Shown piece by piece: positions 22,211 through 32,745 of a stretch of 64,000 bases of DNA. Position numbers and translations under genes: made by a program. The stretch covers positions 180,001-244,000 of the forward strand of contig CAUYUJ010015962.1 of assembly GCA_963575745.1 (NCBI GenBank), given 5' to 3'. Numbering within the stretch: position 1 is the first letter of the stretch; each line of letters opens with the position of its first letter. The notes under the pieces were generated by a model that saw only the letters and a program-made list of their open reading frames with translations, ran no database searches and had not been told where the DNA came from. The stretch is from Prorocentrum cordatum (Eukaryota > Sar > Dinophyceae > Prorocentrales > Prorocentraceae).

Positions 22211-23430
22211 AGAATTATCCTGGCGAAGGACCCAACCATATACAATTGACCAGGCGGAGTACGACGTCCAGGCGCGGTTGTTGAAGCAGCACAACTATGG
22301 GGCCACGCTCCTCGTGAGGGGTGTGCCGAAATGGCCCGGGGCCGCCATGCGAACCCTGCCACTGGCGCCGTCGGTGGAGCTCCAGTGGGCCCACGATCCT
22401 CGTGAGGGGTGTGCCGAAATGGCCCGAGGCCGCCATGCGACCCCTGCCACTGGGGCCTTCAGTGGAGCTCCCTATGGGGCCACGATCCTCGTGAGGGGTG
22501 TGCCGAAATGGCCCGAGGCCGCCACGCGAACCCTGCCACTGGGGCCTTCGGTGGAGCTCCCTATGGGGCCACGATCCTCGTGAGGGGTGTGCCGAAATGC
22601 CCGAGGCCGCCATGCGAACCCTGCCACTGGCGCCTTCGGTGGAGCTCCCTATGGGGCCACGATCCTCGTGAGGGGTGTGCCGAAATGGCCCGAGGCCGCC
22701 ATGCGAACCCTGCCACTGGGGGCCTTCGGTGGAGCTCCCTATGGGGCCACGATCCTCGTGAGGGGTGTGCCGAAATGGCCCGAGGCCGCCATGCGAACCC
22801 TGCCACTGGGCCTTCGGTGGAGCTCCCTATGGGGCCACGATCCTCGTGAGGGGTGTGCCGAAATGGCCCGAGGCCGCCATGCGAACTGCCTTCGGTGCCA
22901 CCTATGGGGGAGGGGTGTGCCGAGGCTGGCCACTGGCGCCTTCGGTGGAGCTCCCTATGGGGCCACGATCCTCGTGAGGGGTGTGCCGAAATGGCCCGAG
23001 GCCGCCATGCGAACCCTGCCACTGGCGCCTTCGGTGGAGCTCCCTATGGGGCCACGATCCTCGTGAGGGGTGTGCCGAAATGGCCCGAGGCCGCCATGCG
23101 AACCCTGCCACTGGGCCTTCGGGGAGCCCTTATGGGTCTACGATCGTCGTGAGGGGTGTGCCGAAATGTATCCCACGAACCCTGGCTGTGCCGCCTTCGG
23201 TGGAGCTCCCTATGGGGCCACGATCCTCGTGAGGGGTGTGCCGACATGGCCCGAGGCCGCCATGCGAACCCTGCCACTGGGGCCTTCGGTGAAGCTCCCC
23301 ATGGGGCTACGAAGCGCTGTGCTGGGTGGGTGGAACGCAAGGAGGAGGGGAAGGAGGAGAGGAGGAGAGGAGACGCGGGCCACCGTCTTTTCAAAACGAG
23401 GACCCAACACCACAGGATGGTTAGGAAAAA
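22211..23430 (+). mobile_element. E-type element, copy 2 (plus)
   Basis: Starts ATTATCCTGGCGAAGGACCC, then a ~90-bp tandem array (22297-23315, about eleven units, several shortened or decayed). It ends with CGCGGGCCACCGTCTTTTCAAAACGAGG and CACAGGATGGTTAGG. Unit length varies between about 87 and 90 bp, so no frame is kept. It sits inside the left half of the LTR retrotransposon. Confidence 0.6.
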
Positions 23431-23692
23431 TCACGGGGATATAATGCGACGCGCCAGTCGTACTCAGACGCCTTCCCAGGATAGAATGGACGCAGCGAAT
23501 GTGCGAACGCAAACTACGGCGAATGCTTCATCGCAAATGCCATGATAAGTATGCTTACCATGCGCCGTACTCTTTCGCTTCCAACTCCTCGCGAAAAGAA
23601 AAAATACCCGTTCGATGATATTGTAGGCGGGCGACCGGCATGGGCCGCGTTGCCTCCGACCAAACGGTCCGTAGAAGACAGTTTCGTATGGA

Positions 23693-24100
23693 TCAAACGG
23701 TATGTGGAAGACCGTTTGGTTGTTTGCCTTCAACTCTGATGTTTAAAATTCGTAATACCGACTGTCTCAGACACGATTGCCACGTTGATCGCACCAACCA
23801 AAGGTACGCACCGTCCTCCGCATCTTTGTGTTCTTGAGCTACGAGGTAGTTGATGCGGTGCCGGAGCTCAGAATTGCGGGCGGCAGTGAGTCCAGCTGCG
23901 AGTTCGCACGTACAAAAATGATATGCAACGTGCAGTAAACCTCCACATGTGCATGGTACAAATGCCAATGCGAAAAAATACATTGCCGATGCAAAATCAC
24001 GCAAGTCATCGCAGCGCGCGGGATCCCAAACGTTTGCAACGAGCGTCGAACTGCCCAGCGCGAGTAGCAATACGATCAAGCCAAATAGTTGCACACTCAT
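23693..24100 (-). CDS. Unrecognised ORF with two hydrophobic segments
   Basis: 135 codons from Met 24100 (open further upstream to 24352). Residues about 5-24 (LFGLIVLLLALGSSTLVANV) and about 41-68 (F-A-S-A-M-Y-F-F-A-L-A-F-V then a Cys-rich stretch) look membrane-spanning. The C-terminal part is charged and helical (ELRHRINYLVAQEHKDAEDG). The segment Q-E-H-K also occurs in the gag-like region near 26990 (L-K-A-Q-E-H-K-A). It lies in the LTR element; function unknown, and it may be a non-coding remnant. Confidence 0.3.
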   Translation of the reverse strand: MSVQLFGLIVLLLALGSSTLVANVWDPARCDDLRDFASAMYFFALAFVPCTCGGLLHVAYHFCTCELAAGLTAARNSELRHRINYLVAQEHKDAEDGAYLWLVRSTWQSCLRQSVLRILNIRVEGKQPNGLPHTV

Positions 24101-25310
24101 TCTCTTCGATCTAGATCCAGTTGTTGGGAGAGCACGACCAGTGGCGGCATGCGTTTTCGCTGTAGCGCTCGAGGCGCGCAGCCCCGACGCTCCAATCAAT
24201 CTGCGTCGCCAGGGCAGCGCCACCGGAAGACGCCGCGCCCACAGAAGAAGCAGCGCCCATGGCCGGCCCATCGCGGAGCGGCGGCGGAAGCGAGGGCGAC
24301 GGTGTAGAGCGGGGGTTGGCGACCGGAATAATCCCCTCGCAGGTGCACCCACCGGCGCTCAACCAACGACCGAGATCTGATCAAGGATCGCCCGGGCGCT
24401 GTCGGTGGCCAGATCGGCGGAAGGGTAGTCGGACCCATTATCGGTCGTCTGACGGGGGAAATCGCCCATCAGAATGTCTCTGCGAGATACGCATGCAATG
24501 GCCGTGCCAGGATGCTCGGCCGCGATCTACTTGGTCTGTCCACGAGGACTGTCTCCTCCGCAGCCCTCTCCTCATCCTTCAGGCTATCGTCGCTGTCATC
24601 ACGGAGCACTTCGGCGATCCGTGCCCGGGTGGGGGCGGCAGCTGACGAGGAGCTTCCCAGGCCAGACTTGGGTCCTGAGTCGAACGATCCCTCAGCATCA
24701 ATCTCTGCAAGTGGGCGCGGAGGATGATTGGCGTCAGCAGTGGGGATAGATGCGCCAAGGCATTGCGCGCGCTCGGGGCTGTCGTCCGGCCGATCCTGCG
24801 ACAACGGGAACGCTGACTGCAGATGTCCCTGGGGTGACGCAGCGGCCGCAATGGAGTCGGCCCACAGCGCTCGCACTGCGCAGAGTCTCGGACGATTAGA
24901 GCCCCGCGAGCAATGGCGCGAAGGATCTTCGACTACGCACGAGCGCAATCGGACCGAGGGACCGAGAGAGGGGGAACGAAAGGCGACAGCAGTAACGGTC
25001 CTGGCAGTCTTACGGGTCTCCGTTGTCTGCTCGGTGTTCGGGCTGCGAGTGACGTAAGGCACGGGGTCGACGGGCGGCCGCGGTCGGCCGAGCTGCGTCG
25101 CGTCGCGAGGTGGCGGCGCAGACGCGGGCGTGTCCACCGGCGCTGAATCACCAGACGTCAAATCGCTCACACGGGGCGCAGATGCAGGTGGGCCCACTGG
25201 CGCCATGGCATCATCCACGCAGCACTTACGAGTATGAGGGCATGAATCATCATCTCTATCTCGTCGCGGGCGTCGCGATGCTTGCGGCGCGGCGCGCAAC
25301 GGATGCGGCA

Positions 25311-25664
25311 AAATCCGCTCAATATTGTCGAAATCGAATTCTGGGGCGCGTTCACTGACAGGGATCCGGCACCGTTGACCACGAGGGCCCTGGAATAAGT
25401 TACCAGGTTGAGGGCCCCAGACTTGTCGGAAGCCGCCGTCTTGAACCAGTTGCCCCGCAGTGCCGGCGGGCAGCCGTCCAGCGCAAGGGCTGACCTGGAT
25501 AGACCAGTGTGCGGTAGCTTCAGGCGGGTTTGCTCGTTGACGACCCTGTCACCGCTGGCCCTTTCCAATATATGTTCGCGCCCATGGTGCGCGCCAGTGG
25601 TTCCTCGCTGCACGAGACTGGCCTCGTCCTGGATGTGGTGGGCGGAGCCGCTGTCCAGGATCCA
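25311..25664 (-). CDS. Retroviral-type aspartic protease domain, remnant
   Basis: Contains W-I-L-D-S-G-S-A-H-H at 25664-25635, the active-site D-S-G motif with the following H-H typical of copia-group proteases, and a run of about 115 open codons including G-D-R-V and L-P-H-T-G. The gag frame just upstream (open to 25549) is offset by one relative to it, with the switch needed near 25690. It may be a programmed shift or damage. Confidence 0.55.
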
Positions 25665-26403
25665 CGTCCGTGACGGCGCTGCCATGGATCGCGCCGCCGC
25701 CGTCCGTGGACGTTGCCACCGACACCACCGACGCGGGTGGCAGGACAGGGCTGGGCTGTCGTCGGGTGGCAGGTTGGGTTGGGGTAGTGCTGTAATCATG
25801 CCACTTCTGCGCCACGAGCTGGCAGACCTGGAACGCCTCGGCGCTGTCCTGCAACCAACTGTCCGGCAACTTGTCGGGCGCGACAACGGGGTCGCCTTCG
25901 TCGGCTTCGGAAAGCGACTTGCCCAGTTGTCGTTTGGGCACCGCGTAGGTGATAACGTCGATGTTGTCGAGGTCGAAACGTAGGTGATAACGTCGATGTT
26001 GTCGTGGCTGCGGGTCTGCGACGATCAGAATCTCGTCGCAGATCACGCGCGCTCGGCCCCGCCGTCGGAAGCATTCTTTCGCCGAAGGGGATCGGGGCCC
26101 GAGCAGATCGCAGGCGACCGTTCGCTGTCGCCGCGGCCGCTGCTTCCATCGCCGCGAGAACGCCCTCGACTGCGCCCGCGGCTGCCGCCCCGCAAAGGCG
26201 CGCGGGATTGTCGCGGGCGCCGCGCCTTCCATCGCGCGCCCATCGGAACCCGATCAATCCACCCGCGGCCCCCCGGACGCCGCGGGCCCTGACGCCCTCC
26301 TCGCGAGGAGCGCCGATTGCCCCCCGCGCGCCAGGGGGGGGCGCCCCGCTGCGGCTGCCCTGACTGCAGGCGCGGCCAGGGCTCCTCTCGGGGGTCTCTG
26401 CGT

Positions 26404-26476
26404 GAGACGCGATGCGGGCGCAGCGGCAGCTGGCGCCCTGCTTGCGCGTTTTGCCCGGGTCGGCAAAGAAGCTGCA
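26404..26476 (-). pseudogene. Degenerate CCCH zinc-finger motif of gag
   Basis: Reads CSFFADPGKTRKQGASCRCA followed by R-I-A-S-H. It resembles the C-x8-C-x5-C-x3-H finger that closes gag in dinoflagellate copia-like elements. Here the second Cys is Thr, there is one extra residue in the next loop, and the expected His is Arg. Metal binding would be lost, consistent with a dead element. Confidence 0.45.
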
Positions 26477-29209
26477 CTTTTCCACGCGAGGCCATCTGCG
26501 CTGGTCTCGTCGCGGGCAGGCGCCATGTCTGGCGAAGGGAGAAACGGGACTTCTCGGCACCGCCGTCTATGGTCGGCCGTTATGCGCCTTGCCCCGTGGA
26601 AGTTCGCTTCTGTCGGGCACCCGCGTCGGTCTGCGACGCGCGCCCGCGAGGTCGGGGCGCGGCGCGGTTGCCAGAGCCAGCGTGCACCAGTTGCGCCGTT
26701 CACATTTTTTTGGCACACGGCCTGCCTTGTATGCCCTGTATATGCGCTCTGAACAAGGACTCGACTATCCCCGTGACTGGTGGGCCACGGCGCTGCAAAA
26801 GTAAATTGCCCCAATCCACAATGAACCGCTGGAGATCGTCGCCCCGCAGGCGAATAAGTTGTAGACGTGCAAAGTCGTTTGTAGACGTGCAAAGTCGTGC
26901 GTCGCGTCGTCGACGTCGGCGAACGTGTAGTGTTGCAGCGTCGTCCAATAGATCTGTAGACATTTCAACATTCTGCCGGCTTTATGCTCTTGAGCTTTGA
27001 GGTTCTTCATTATGTAACGGAGCGCAGTATTGAAAACGGTCGATGACCCAGCGTCAAGCTTACAATCGATGCGATCGAAATCGCCACTGTCTTGTAAGTC
27101 CTCACGCGTGGCGCCCGGCTGCTCGGAAACGCAGAGGAACGTGCATGCCTCGGCAGGGCGTCCGGAGGCACTGCCAAACTAGTCCCTGACCACTTGTTGC
27201 CACTCCTGAAACTGAGTAGCGCGTGGCAGTTGAGGACCACGTGCAGTATCTGATTCTTGGATCTAGGGGTGCCACCCTGAGAATAATGCGATCGAGCCAG
27301 CGATGGAATGCGCGGCGTCGGCGATGGTGCACGCACAGGAGATGCGCGACGTGTCTGCGTCGAGGCTGCTGCAGAGGCAGCTCCTGGTGACGTACGTCGC
27401 GGTTGTCCTGGGCGGATGTTGCCATCGGCGAGGGTCAGGGCACTGTCGGTAGCGGGCCCTGGCGGTTGCGAAGGGCAATGGATCTGGTTGTCGCTAACGT
27501 GAGCCTTCATGGTGGATTGGGCGGTCGTGAGATCGTCTGCAACTGCTCGACACTCTGTCGTAGGCCGCGACTCTCGTCGTTGGCGTCAGAAGTTCGCTGG
27601 GAGTACCAGCCCAACCGAGGCTGTAGGTCCTGGGGTCGTCGGTTGCGCGCTTCGCGCTCTAATTCCAAACGGGTGTAGACTCTTCCGCCCGTGCCTTTTT
27701 CAGCGCCCCTGTCTTGGGATATCTGGGCGGGTCGTAACCGCACGCGGTCCGCCGCCTCCCCTACCTCGGCCGTCGCGGCTGCGAGGGGGTCAAAATCGCA
27801 GACCGAAGTCGGGGCGCCCACCTGGTCAATCTGGGCCCGTAGAACATGCAACTCAGCCAGTGCAGCTTGCATTTCACGCAACGGTTGCTCGACCGTGGAA
27901 ACTCGGTTCTCAACCGCTGACGCGCGCCCCATCCGACGCATCAAGACGTTGCGCAATGGCCACTTTGGTAGTACACCGCTGGCCATGCAATTCGGACCTG
28001 GCTGTGGCATGCTGGGGGGGGGGGGGGGGGGCGGACGTTGGCGATGGTCGCGCCAACGCGATCACGAAACGCAATCTGGTCATCACGGAGCTGTTGATCC
28101 GCTGTCCCATGTAACGCCGTAGCTGGAACCTGCCGCGCTGCGAGGAACTCATCGTGTAGCGCCCTGACGGCGGCAACGCCCGTCTCCCTGGCGCTCACGA
28201 ATTGCGCCTCCGCTCGATGGAAATAATCGCAACGCGTCTGGATGGACGAGGAGTCGGAACCTCGGTGTGACTCCACGCGGTCGACTTAATGCTGGACTTG
28301 GGCGGATCGATCGATCTTCAGCGGCCCGAGCGTCGACCCAGGCAAGGACGCGGTGCAGCTCCTGCCATACTGCGGCTGTCTTCGCAGCCAGACCCAACAT
28401 TGACTGAGACGCGCAAGTTCCAAACTGGGCCCGCAACTCGGCCAAATCACTCGCTGACGGCAAGCAATGCGGTGCAATATCGCCCCGTTTGAAGTGTTGC
28501 TGGGAGCTCCCCTGAAAGGGGCTGCGGCTATTGTCATCACTGAGAGAATGGATGTGATACCGTTCTGGGCCCCTTCGCTTAAACGTCCGTTCCGCACGAT
28601 CTCCAGCGACGCGCACGTGCTCGGACACAGTCACGTTCGCGGGTGATGTGACCTTGCCCCAGCGGCGGGGGCGCGCAAAAGCGTTGTCTGGACACGTTTC
28701 ATTGTCGCCGCTGCTGCGGGTGTTCCCACCGACAAAACGTTCACCAGCGAAGGTTGGAGAAGAGGGAGGTGAGTCGAATCCAGCCGAGGCTCCGAGGCCA
28801 ACTGCAGGCGTTCCCACCGGCGCATGAGAACGATCAGAGGAAACGCCAAGACGCGCCCCAGTCGACGTATCAGGTTCCGCGACAGTACGAGATGTCCTCG
28901 GCATGTGAAAACGCGCGGGAGGCGGCTGCAGCGGAGTCTGGTAGAAGTTCGCCAAGAGCAGCCGCGATCGACGCGGGGTTTCCTTCTCCTGAGAGGGGGG
29001 AATGGCTATCACAGATTCTCTCGCTCTCTCCTTAGTGTCGTCGCGATCGCGCGCCGCCGAAGACGCCGCGCGCATAGAGGCACTGCTCCCCGACGGGAGC
29101 AATGCCGTGCGGCGGGGTCATCGATGACGCGAGCCGCAACAGCGAAGCGCGTAAAAGAATAGGCTGCAAACTGCGTGTATAAGGATACGACCGACGGTCG
29201 ATCCTATAC

Positions 29210-29370
29210 GGACGTCCGTACGTAGAGGCGAAGGAGGAAAAGGTTAACTACTTTTTTTGGTCGCTGCAAAGAGAGCAGCGCGGTACGTTGTTCATGGCAA
29301 CCCCTGAACCGAAACGTTCGCGTTATATGACCAGAGAAGGGTGATATCAACGGACAGACGTCACACACAC
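29210..29370 (-). repeat. Candidate 5' LTR (right copy)
   Basis: 161-bp partner of the left copy, about 110 bp upstream of the first gag-like Met at 29102. Divergence from the left copy is visible throughout, so the insertion is old. The primer-binding site expected next to it (29110-29205) was not identified. Confidence 0.55.
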
Positions 29371-29471
29371 AAACTGAATGCAGCAAACGCTGCTCAGCAG
29401 GGCCGCCAGTCGACGAGACTGCGGAAAAAACGCCCACGATGAGAAACTCTGGGCCAGCGAGGTGAACGAAT

Positions 29472-29655
29472 CGGGGGCGCGCAAACATGGATTAGCGATT
29501 CATGGATTATGCGCGCGGTCGCCAAATACATGGATCGGGGGTGGCGCCCTCCCCAAAAAGCGGCCCGTGCCGCCTCGTTCGGCGGCAGACACCCACGATT
29601 TCCCATGGAAGCGGGGCCCGTCGCTAATCCACGCCCCCTGAATCCATGCTTGCGT
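29472..29655 (+). repeat. Dispersed repeat A, copy 2
   Basis: Same ends and order as copy 1 at 10471-10675. Differences include AAAAAGCGG for AAAATGCGG and several single changes. Confidence 0.7.
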
Positions 29656-29833
29656 TCGGCTGAACGAAGCGAGGGGGCCATCGAAAAAACACTCGGATCA
29701 GAACCTCCCACCACTTTGCCCCCGAAAGGAGGGCGGGGGAGGGGGCACCGCTCTCCTGCGACAGGCGGGGGGGCCCCAGGCCCGCTCGGTGCTGGGGAAG
29801 ACGGAGCTTTTGCCCACCGCCTGGGCCCTAGGC

Positions 29834-29988
29834 TTAGGTCGGGCATGTCCCCTTACAGGAGGATTTTGGACGAACAGGGAAAAATCAAAAACTGCTCCAA
29901 ACTGGTACAAAAATATTCAAAAATAGTGCACATACTATTTTTCCTTATTTTTGAATATGCCTCCTGTAGAAGGACAGGCCCGAATTAA
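29834..29988 (+). mobile_element. Inverted-repeat element C, copy 2 (155 bp)
   Basis: Ends TTAGGTCGGGCATGTCCCC and GGACAGGCCCGAATTAA. Flanked by CCCTAGGC (29826-29833) and CCCTGGGC (29989-29996), an 8-bp target duplication with one change. AT-rich interior with AAAAATA..AAAA repeats. Confidence 0.75.
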
Positions 29989-29996
29989 CCCTGGGC

Positions 29997-30255
29997 GACG
30001 CGAACATATCGCGACGGCCGGTTGGCATTCGCCTTCGGCATCTGGAGGCCGTCTCCTGGCCCCGGGACCGCCAAAAACTACGCTCCGGAGGAAACGCCGG
30101 TCCCTGGCAAGAGGTTGAGATCCCTGGGAGGCCCACGTCGCTGCAAAGATGCGTGGTCGGAGGAGGGATGGCCAAGCGGCCAGGAGTAACCAGCCTCGCG
30201 TTTGTGATGCCGATCATGAGGCATATGGATTCATTTCTCAGGCTGGCAAGCGAGC
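29997..30255. other. Intronic, no feature recognised
   Basis: Unassigned sequence between element C copy 2 and the M16 exon at 30256. Confidence 0.4.
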
Positions 30256-30319
30256 CTTGGCCATCGTGAGCTTGTTCAAGTCCTCGACCCTGGGCTCTAC
30301 CACCCGCGGGTCCGAGTAC
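30256..30319 (-). CDS. M16 peptidase exon 10 of those seen
   Basis: 64 nt, phase 2 in and 0 out. Reads Y-S-D-P-R-V-V-E-P-R-V-E-D-L-N-K-L-T-M-A-K, the family's D-x-R-F-x-E-P-x-x-x-x-L-x-x-L-x-L block. Acceptor TTCAAG|GTA; donor GCCAAG|GCTCGC (GC type). The intron that follows is about 11.5 kb and contains the LTR retrotransposon and two E-type elements. Confidence 0.85.
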
Positions 30320-30474
30320 CTTGAAATCCGCCGTTCTGACTGTTCCGATCCGCGGCTCCAGAGATCCCGACCCGCTCCCCCGGGCCAGCTCTTCGCCACG
30401 GAACCATTTATGATGGCCCCATTTGCCATTATCGGGCCCCAGAGGCCGAAATCGGGGAAAAGCGCCAGGATTTA

Positions 30475-30496
30475 TATACATATGCATATCTGTATA

Positions 30497-30572
<76 letters not shown>

Positions 30573-30652
30573 AATGATCATCCATTGCTTATGCATAGGA
30601 ATGTATAAATTTAGACAAGCACATATACATATATAAACATGTATGCATACAA

Positions 30653-30696
<44 letters not shown>

Positions 30697-30735
30697 GCCG
30701 GTATATGGGTATATGTATATCATATATCGTCGGAG
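30475..30735. repeat. (AT)n microsatellites
   Basis: TATATA runs at about 30495-30555 and 30660-30692 with (GA)n at 30550-30570 and ATACAT words between. They fill the short intron between the M16 exons at 30746 and 30319. Confidence 0.85.
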
Positions 30736-30745
30736 GTCTGGGCAC

Positions 30746-30984
30746 ATCGTCGACATCAGCCTGTTGAGCGTGCTCTGCTCCAGAGACTTTGCCGAGGCGT
30801 AGCTCTGCGCCTTGTATGCCTGCTGCGCGCGCACGAAGGCCGGAAGCTCCCAGCGGGGCTCCTGAAACAGCAGATGCAGCAGCTCCAGCACCGCCACCAA
30901 GCCGTTGTCGTTCATGGAGAAGGTTGCGTCCACGTGGGCGAACTCGAGATTCAGGTCCAGGTGGACGCTCATCAGGTTGGTCAC
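30746..30984 (-). CDS. M16 peptidase exon 9 of those seen
   Basis: 239 nt, phase 0 in and 2 out, the longest exon here. Starts V-T-N-L-M-S-V, then a beta strand, then LVAVLELLHLLFQEPRW and a helix ending A-K-S-L-E-Q-S-T-L-N-R-L-M. It corresponds to the family's x-x-L-I-N-x-S-L ... L-L-H-x-x-L-x-x-x-x-W ... S-L-E-R-A-T-x-x-x-L-M. Acceptor GTCAAG|GTG; donor ACGAT|GTGCCC. A second AAG|G acceptor at 31011 would add nine codons with no counterpart. Confidence 0.92.
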
Positions 30985-31503
30985 CTTGACTACGCAATCG
31001 CCCATGGACACCTTGTTACCCATCAGCCTTGAGCGGTGTTCGGCGGTCTCGGGCAGTCTTCTGACGGTCTTCGTCTGTTGCCGGCGGTCCTCGGCGTCGC
31101 GCGAAAGCTGCATGGTTGTGTTGAACAAGGTGTCCAAGACTGAACACCTCACCTTGACACGCCCGAAACGGAGACAACATCGATTAGATAATGACCCAAA
31201 GTCGAGTCGGAAAGCCGAATCGGCCATCGAAATACATCGAATCGGCAGGGATCGCCAGGCAGATCGTAAAGCATCGAAATCAACATCCTGCGGCCAGAGT
31301 CGAGGCTCACACAGGGAAAACTCTAAATACAACTCGGAATTCGGAATTGAATCGAAGTCGAAATCCTCCAGATCGAGTCGATTCAAATCAACAGTGCCGA
31401 AGTCGTTCATGCGATGGACGCGATACTGAAAGGGCACTGCTGGCCGACAGAAGGCTGCGGGACGGGCAGACGGCAAAACACGCGCGCCAATTCGCTGGGA
31501 AAC

Positions 31504-31770
31504 CAGCGCTGGCCCGCGGCTCGCAAGGACGAAGTACCGCCAGATAACGTGCTCGGCGGACGCCGAGCTGGAAAGTGCGAGGGGGCAGCAGGCCTTTTCA
31601 GAAGGCGACGGGGATTCTCAGAATACCTCCGGCCTGCTGAGAAGCCGTCTGTGGTTTCGGAGAAGGCGTAGAAAGCTTCTCACAAGGCCCGAGGCCTTCT
31701 AGGCCTTTTGAAAAGGCCCGCCCCCTCTGTCTGGCAGCACTTCGTCCTTGCGAGCCGCGGGCCGCCGCTG
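31504..31770. mobile_element. Miniature inverted-repeat element O (267 bp)
   Basis: Left GGCCCGCGGCTCGCAAGGAC GAAGT (31511-31535) is the exact complement of 31739-31763. Allowing two mismatches the match extends outward to CAGCG/CGCTG, 32 bp in all. The interior has CTTTTCAGAAGGC / GCCTTTTGAAAAGGC boxes and no coding capacity. Only copy seen in the window. Confidence 0.75.
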
Positions 31771-32314
31771 ATGTCGGCCAGACATCGTCCAGGCATCGTC
31801 CCCATTTCAATCCCCCTCCGCGTCGCCCACACGTCATGAGAAGAACACGGGGCGGGCATGTCGGGCTTCATAGACTCTCGGAGGCCCGCTCGGGCTTCTG
31901 GGCTCTGCGCTGGCCCCCCCCCGCTCCGTGGGCGCGCTCGGCGCCCTGGGGAACGGGGCGCGCGGAGGCGGCTCCCGCGCCGAGCCAGGAGACCAGCGAG
32001 GGCCACCGAAAGCTCGAGCGTCGAGCGCGACGTGATCATTGGGATGCTCGGCAAAGATGCAGGGACCTCGAGGGGGAGGAGAAGGGGGAGGAGGGGGAGG
32101 GAGGAGGAAGAGAAGGAGGGGGAGGAGGAGGGGGAGGACGAGGAGGAGGAAGAGGACGAGAAGGAGGAGGAGGAGGAGGAGGAGGAGGAGGAGGAGGAGG
32201 AGGAGGAGGAGGAGGAGGGGGAGGAGGAGGGGGAAGGAGGAGAACATGCCAGCACTGTGCGCCCCAGATGGGCACGGCCGAGCCAGACCTGCAGCAGAAG
32301 CACAAGGTAGTATC
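31771..32314. other. Intronic, GGA tract and unassigned DNA
   Basis: (GGA)n with a few GAC and GAA interruptions at about 32065-32240; the remainder is GC-rich without a recognised feature. Confidence 0.6.
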
Positions 32315-32714
32315 ACCAGCCTGGAACAGATCCCCATCCCTATGATTGGCATCGCCTCATCTCGATGCCGATCTCAGGGATCCTCTCCGTTTCTGAGGGT
32401 GCATCCCTAAGATTGTCGTCGACTTTTGGCCTGTTAATCTTAGAGAGAGCGTGATCCACCGCCGCTTTACTGTGGAAAATTGCCAACCTTTTCCTCCAGA
32501 ACCCGGGGGGGTCGCCCCCCCCCCCCCCTCCGAAAATCCCCCCCCCCTGCTGAACCCCTCCCCCCCCCCATCCCCCTCCCCCCCCCCCGGCAAAACCCCC
32601 CCCCCCTAACCCCTCCCCCCCCCCCATCCCGCTCGAAAAACCGGGGGGGTCACTACCGGTTCGAACCCCCCCCCCCCCCCCTCCGGAAAACCGGGGGGGG
32701 TCACTACCGGTTCG

Positions 32715-32745
<31 letters not shown>

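Larger units (their letters stand above)
25311..29102 (-). pseudogene. Retrotransposon gag-protease region, decayed
   Basis: Coding potential reads leftward in pieces with several frame changes. (a) About 28270-29102: Ser/Pro-rich N-terminal region. (b) About 27510-28260: helical part with a coiled-coil-like stretch (VENRVSTVEQPLREMQAALA), broken at a poly(C/G) run near 28017-28032. (c) About 26700-27060: capsid-like segment with RLRGDDLQRFIVDWGNLLLQ and ESLFRAHIQGIQ. (d) 26404-26476: zinc-finger remnant. (e) 25311-25664: aspartic protease. No intact reverse transcriptase or integrase motif was seen. The order gag, zinc finger, protease fits Ty1/copia-like elements common in dinoflagellates. 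Confidence 0.6.
21350..29370 (-). mobile_element. LTR retrotransposon, old, inside M16 intron
   Basis: About 8 kb bounded by two similar 161-bp repeats, with gag-protease remnants in the right half. The left half holds an E-type element (22211-23430) that probably inserted later, an open reading frame with hydrophobic segments at 23693-24100 and unassigned sequence. It lies in the 11.5-kb intron between the M16 exons at 30256 and 18757, in the same orientation as the gene. Confidence 0.55.

Noticed and set aside
19425-23430. A CRISPR-like array of ~90-bp repeats
   Set aside because: Units are contiguous with no unique spacers, and the window is eukaryotic.
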